NCBI GenBank assembly: GCA_031362265.1
Contig: JANLSE010000497.1
Span: forward strand, 1 to 5,901
DNA length: 5,901 nt
Origin: JANLSE01 sp031362265
Lineage (GTDB): Bacteria > Chloroflexota > Chloroflexia > Chloroflexales > Roseiflexaceae
Direction: 5' to 3'
Below, in pieces: positions 5,780 to 5,901 of the stretch. Within the stretch, counting starts at the first letter, position 1; each line of letters opens with the position of its first letter. Under the pieces are notes generated by a model, which had not been told where the DNA came from, searched no databases, and saw only the letters and a program-made list of their open reading frames with translations. The position numbers were made by a program, and so were the translations under genes.

Positions 5780-5901
5780 CCTGTTGTTCGCCACTTCAAC
5801 TGGTAAGTAAAACAGAACGAGGATGCGTGATCAAAAGACGCATCCTCGTTCTGTTTTACTTACCAGTTGAAGTGGCGAACAACAGGCTAGGCACGTGCGC
5901 G
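5765..5901. repeat. Perfect 64-bp inverted repeat ending at the window edge
   Basis: Bases 5765-5828 are the exact reverse complement of 5838-5901, with only a 9-base spacer. The left arm contains the last 15 bases of coxM, the gap and the left half of the terminator. The right arm runs without a mismatch to the last base of the window, so it may continue. Such a fold-back at a sequence end is typical of assembly or amplification artefacts seeded at a strong hairpin; a true genomic palindrome cannot be excluded. Confidence 0.95.
5809..5857 (+). terminator. Intrinsic terminator of the cox operon, likely bidirectional
   Basis: Bases 5809-5828 (beginning AAAACAG, ending ATGCGT) pair perfectly with 5838-5857 around a 9-base loop GATCAAAAG, giving a 20-bp stem that ends in TTTT. 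It lies 29 bases after the coxM stop. The A-tract/T-tract symmetry is that of terminators working in both directions. It sits at the centre of a still longer palindrome, so how far the natural hairpin extends is unclear. Confidence 0.75.

Noticed and set aside
5838..5901. Second, convergent copy of a coxM-like gene end
   Set aside because: The match is exact through non-coding spacer as well and stops at the window edge, which fits a fold-back of the same DNA better than a duplicated gene.

Overview
The window carries an ECF-type RNA polymerase sigma factor gene followed by a four-gene cluster for a molybdenum hydroxylase of the aerobic carbon monoxide dehydrogenase family, in the order coxG, coxS, coxL, coxM, all on the + strand. 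The order small-large-medium and the large-subunit motif AYRGAGR (in place of the cysteine-bearing AYxCSFR of proven CO dehydrogenases) place the enzyme in the form II, CO-dehydrogenase-like group, whose physiological substrate is not settled. Moderate GC, mixed TTG/GTG/ATG starts with strong GGAG-type ribosome binding sites and the style of the proteins suggest a free-living heterotrophic bacterium. Chloroflexota (Herpetosiphon/Chloroflexales-like) is my best guess, at low to moderate confidence, because nothing in the window is taxon-specific.

Layout. Bases 1-75 are upstream DNA with a ribosome binding site. Bases 76-729 encode the sigma factor. Bases 730-1047 are a 318-base gap holding a terminator-like hairpin (811-847), then a sigma-A-like promoter candidate (861-890). 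Bases 1048-1794 encode CoxG, an SRPBCC-domain protein with a Pro/Ala linker and a C-terminal membrane segment. A short gap with a perfect 8-bp hairpin follows, then coxS (1860-2330, two [2Fe-2S] clusters). A 178-base gap filled largely by two arrays of CAATG-based octamer repeats separates coxS from coxL (2509-4866, molybdopterin subunit). A 49-base gap leads to coxM (4916-5779, FAD subunit). The window ends in a 137-base near-palindrome whose centre looks like a real intrinsic terminator and whose outer part is an exact reverse copy of the coxM 3' end.

How the parts work together. CoxS, CoxL and CoxM would form the usual (SLM)2 hydroxylase: substrate is oxidised at the Mo-cytosine dinucleotide centre of CoxL, and electrons pass through the two iron-sulfur clusters of CoxS to FAD in CoxM. 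CoxG, with its C-terminal anchor, would tie the soluble enzyme to the inner face of the membrane or to the quinone pool. No maturation genes (coxD, coxE, coxF) and no anti-sigma factor lie inside the window. The most notable anomalies are the octamer arrays inside the operon and the fold-back palindrome at the window edge, which may be an assembly artefact.
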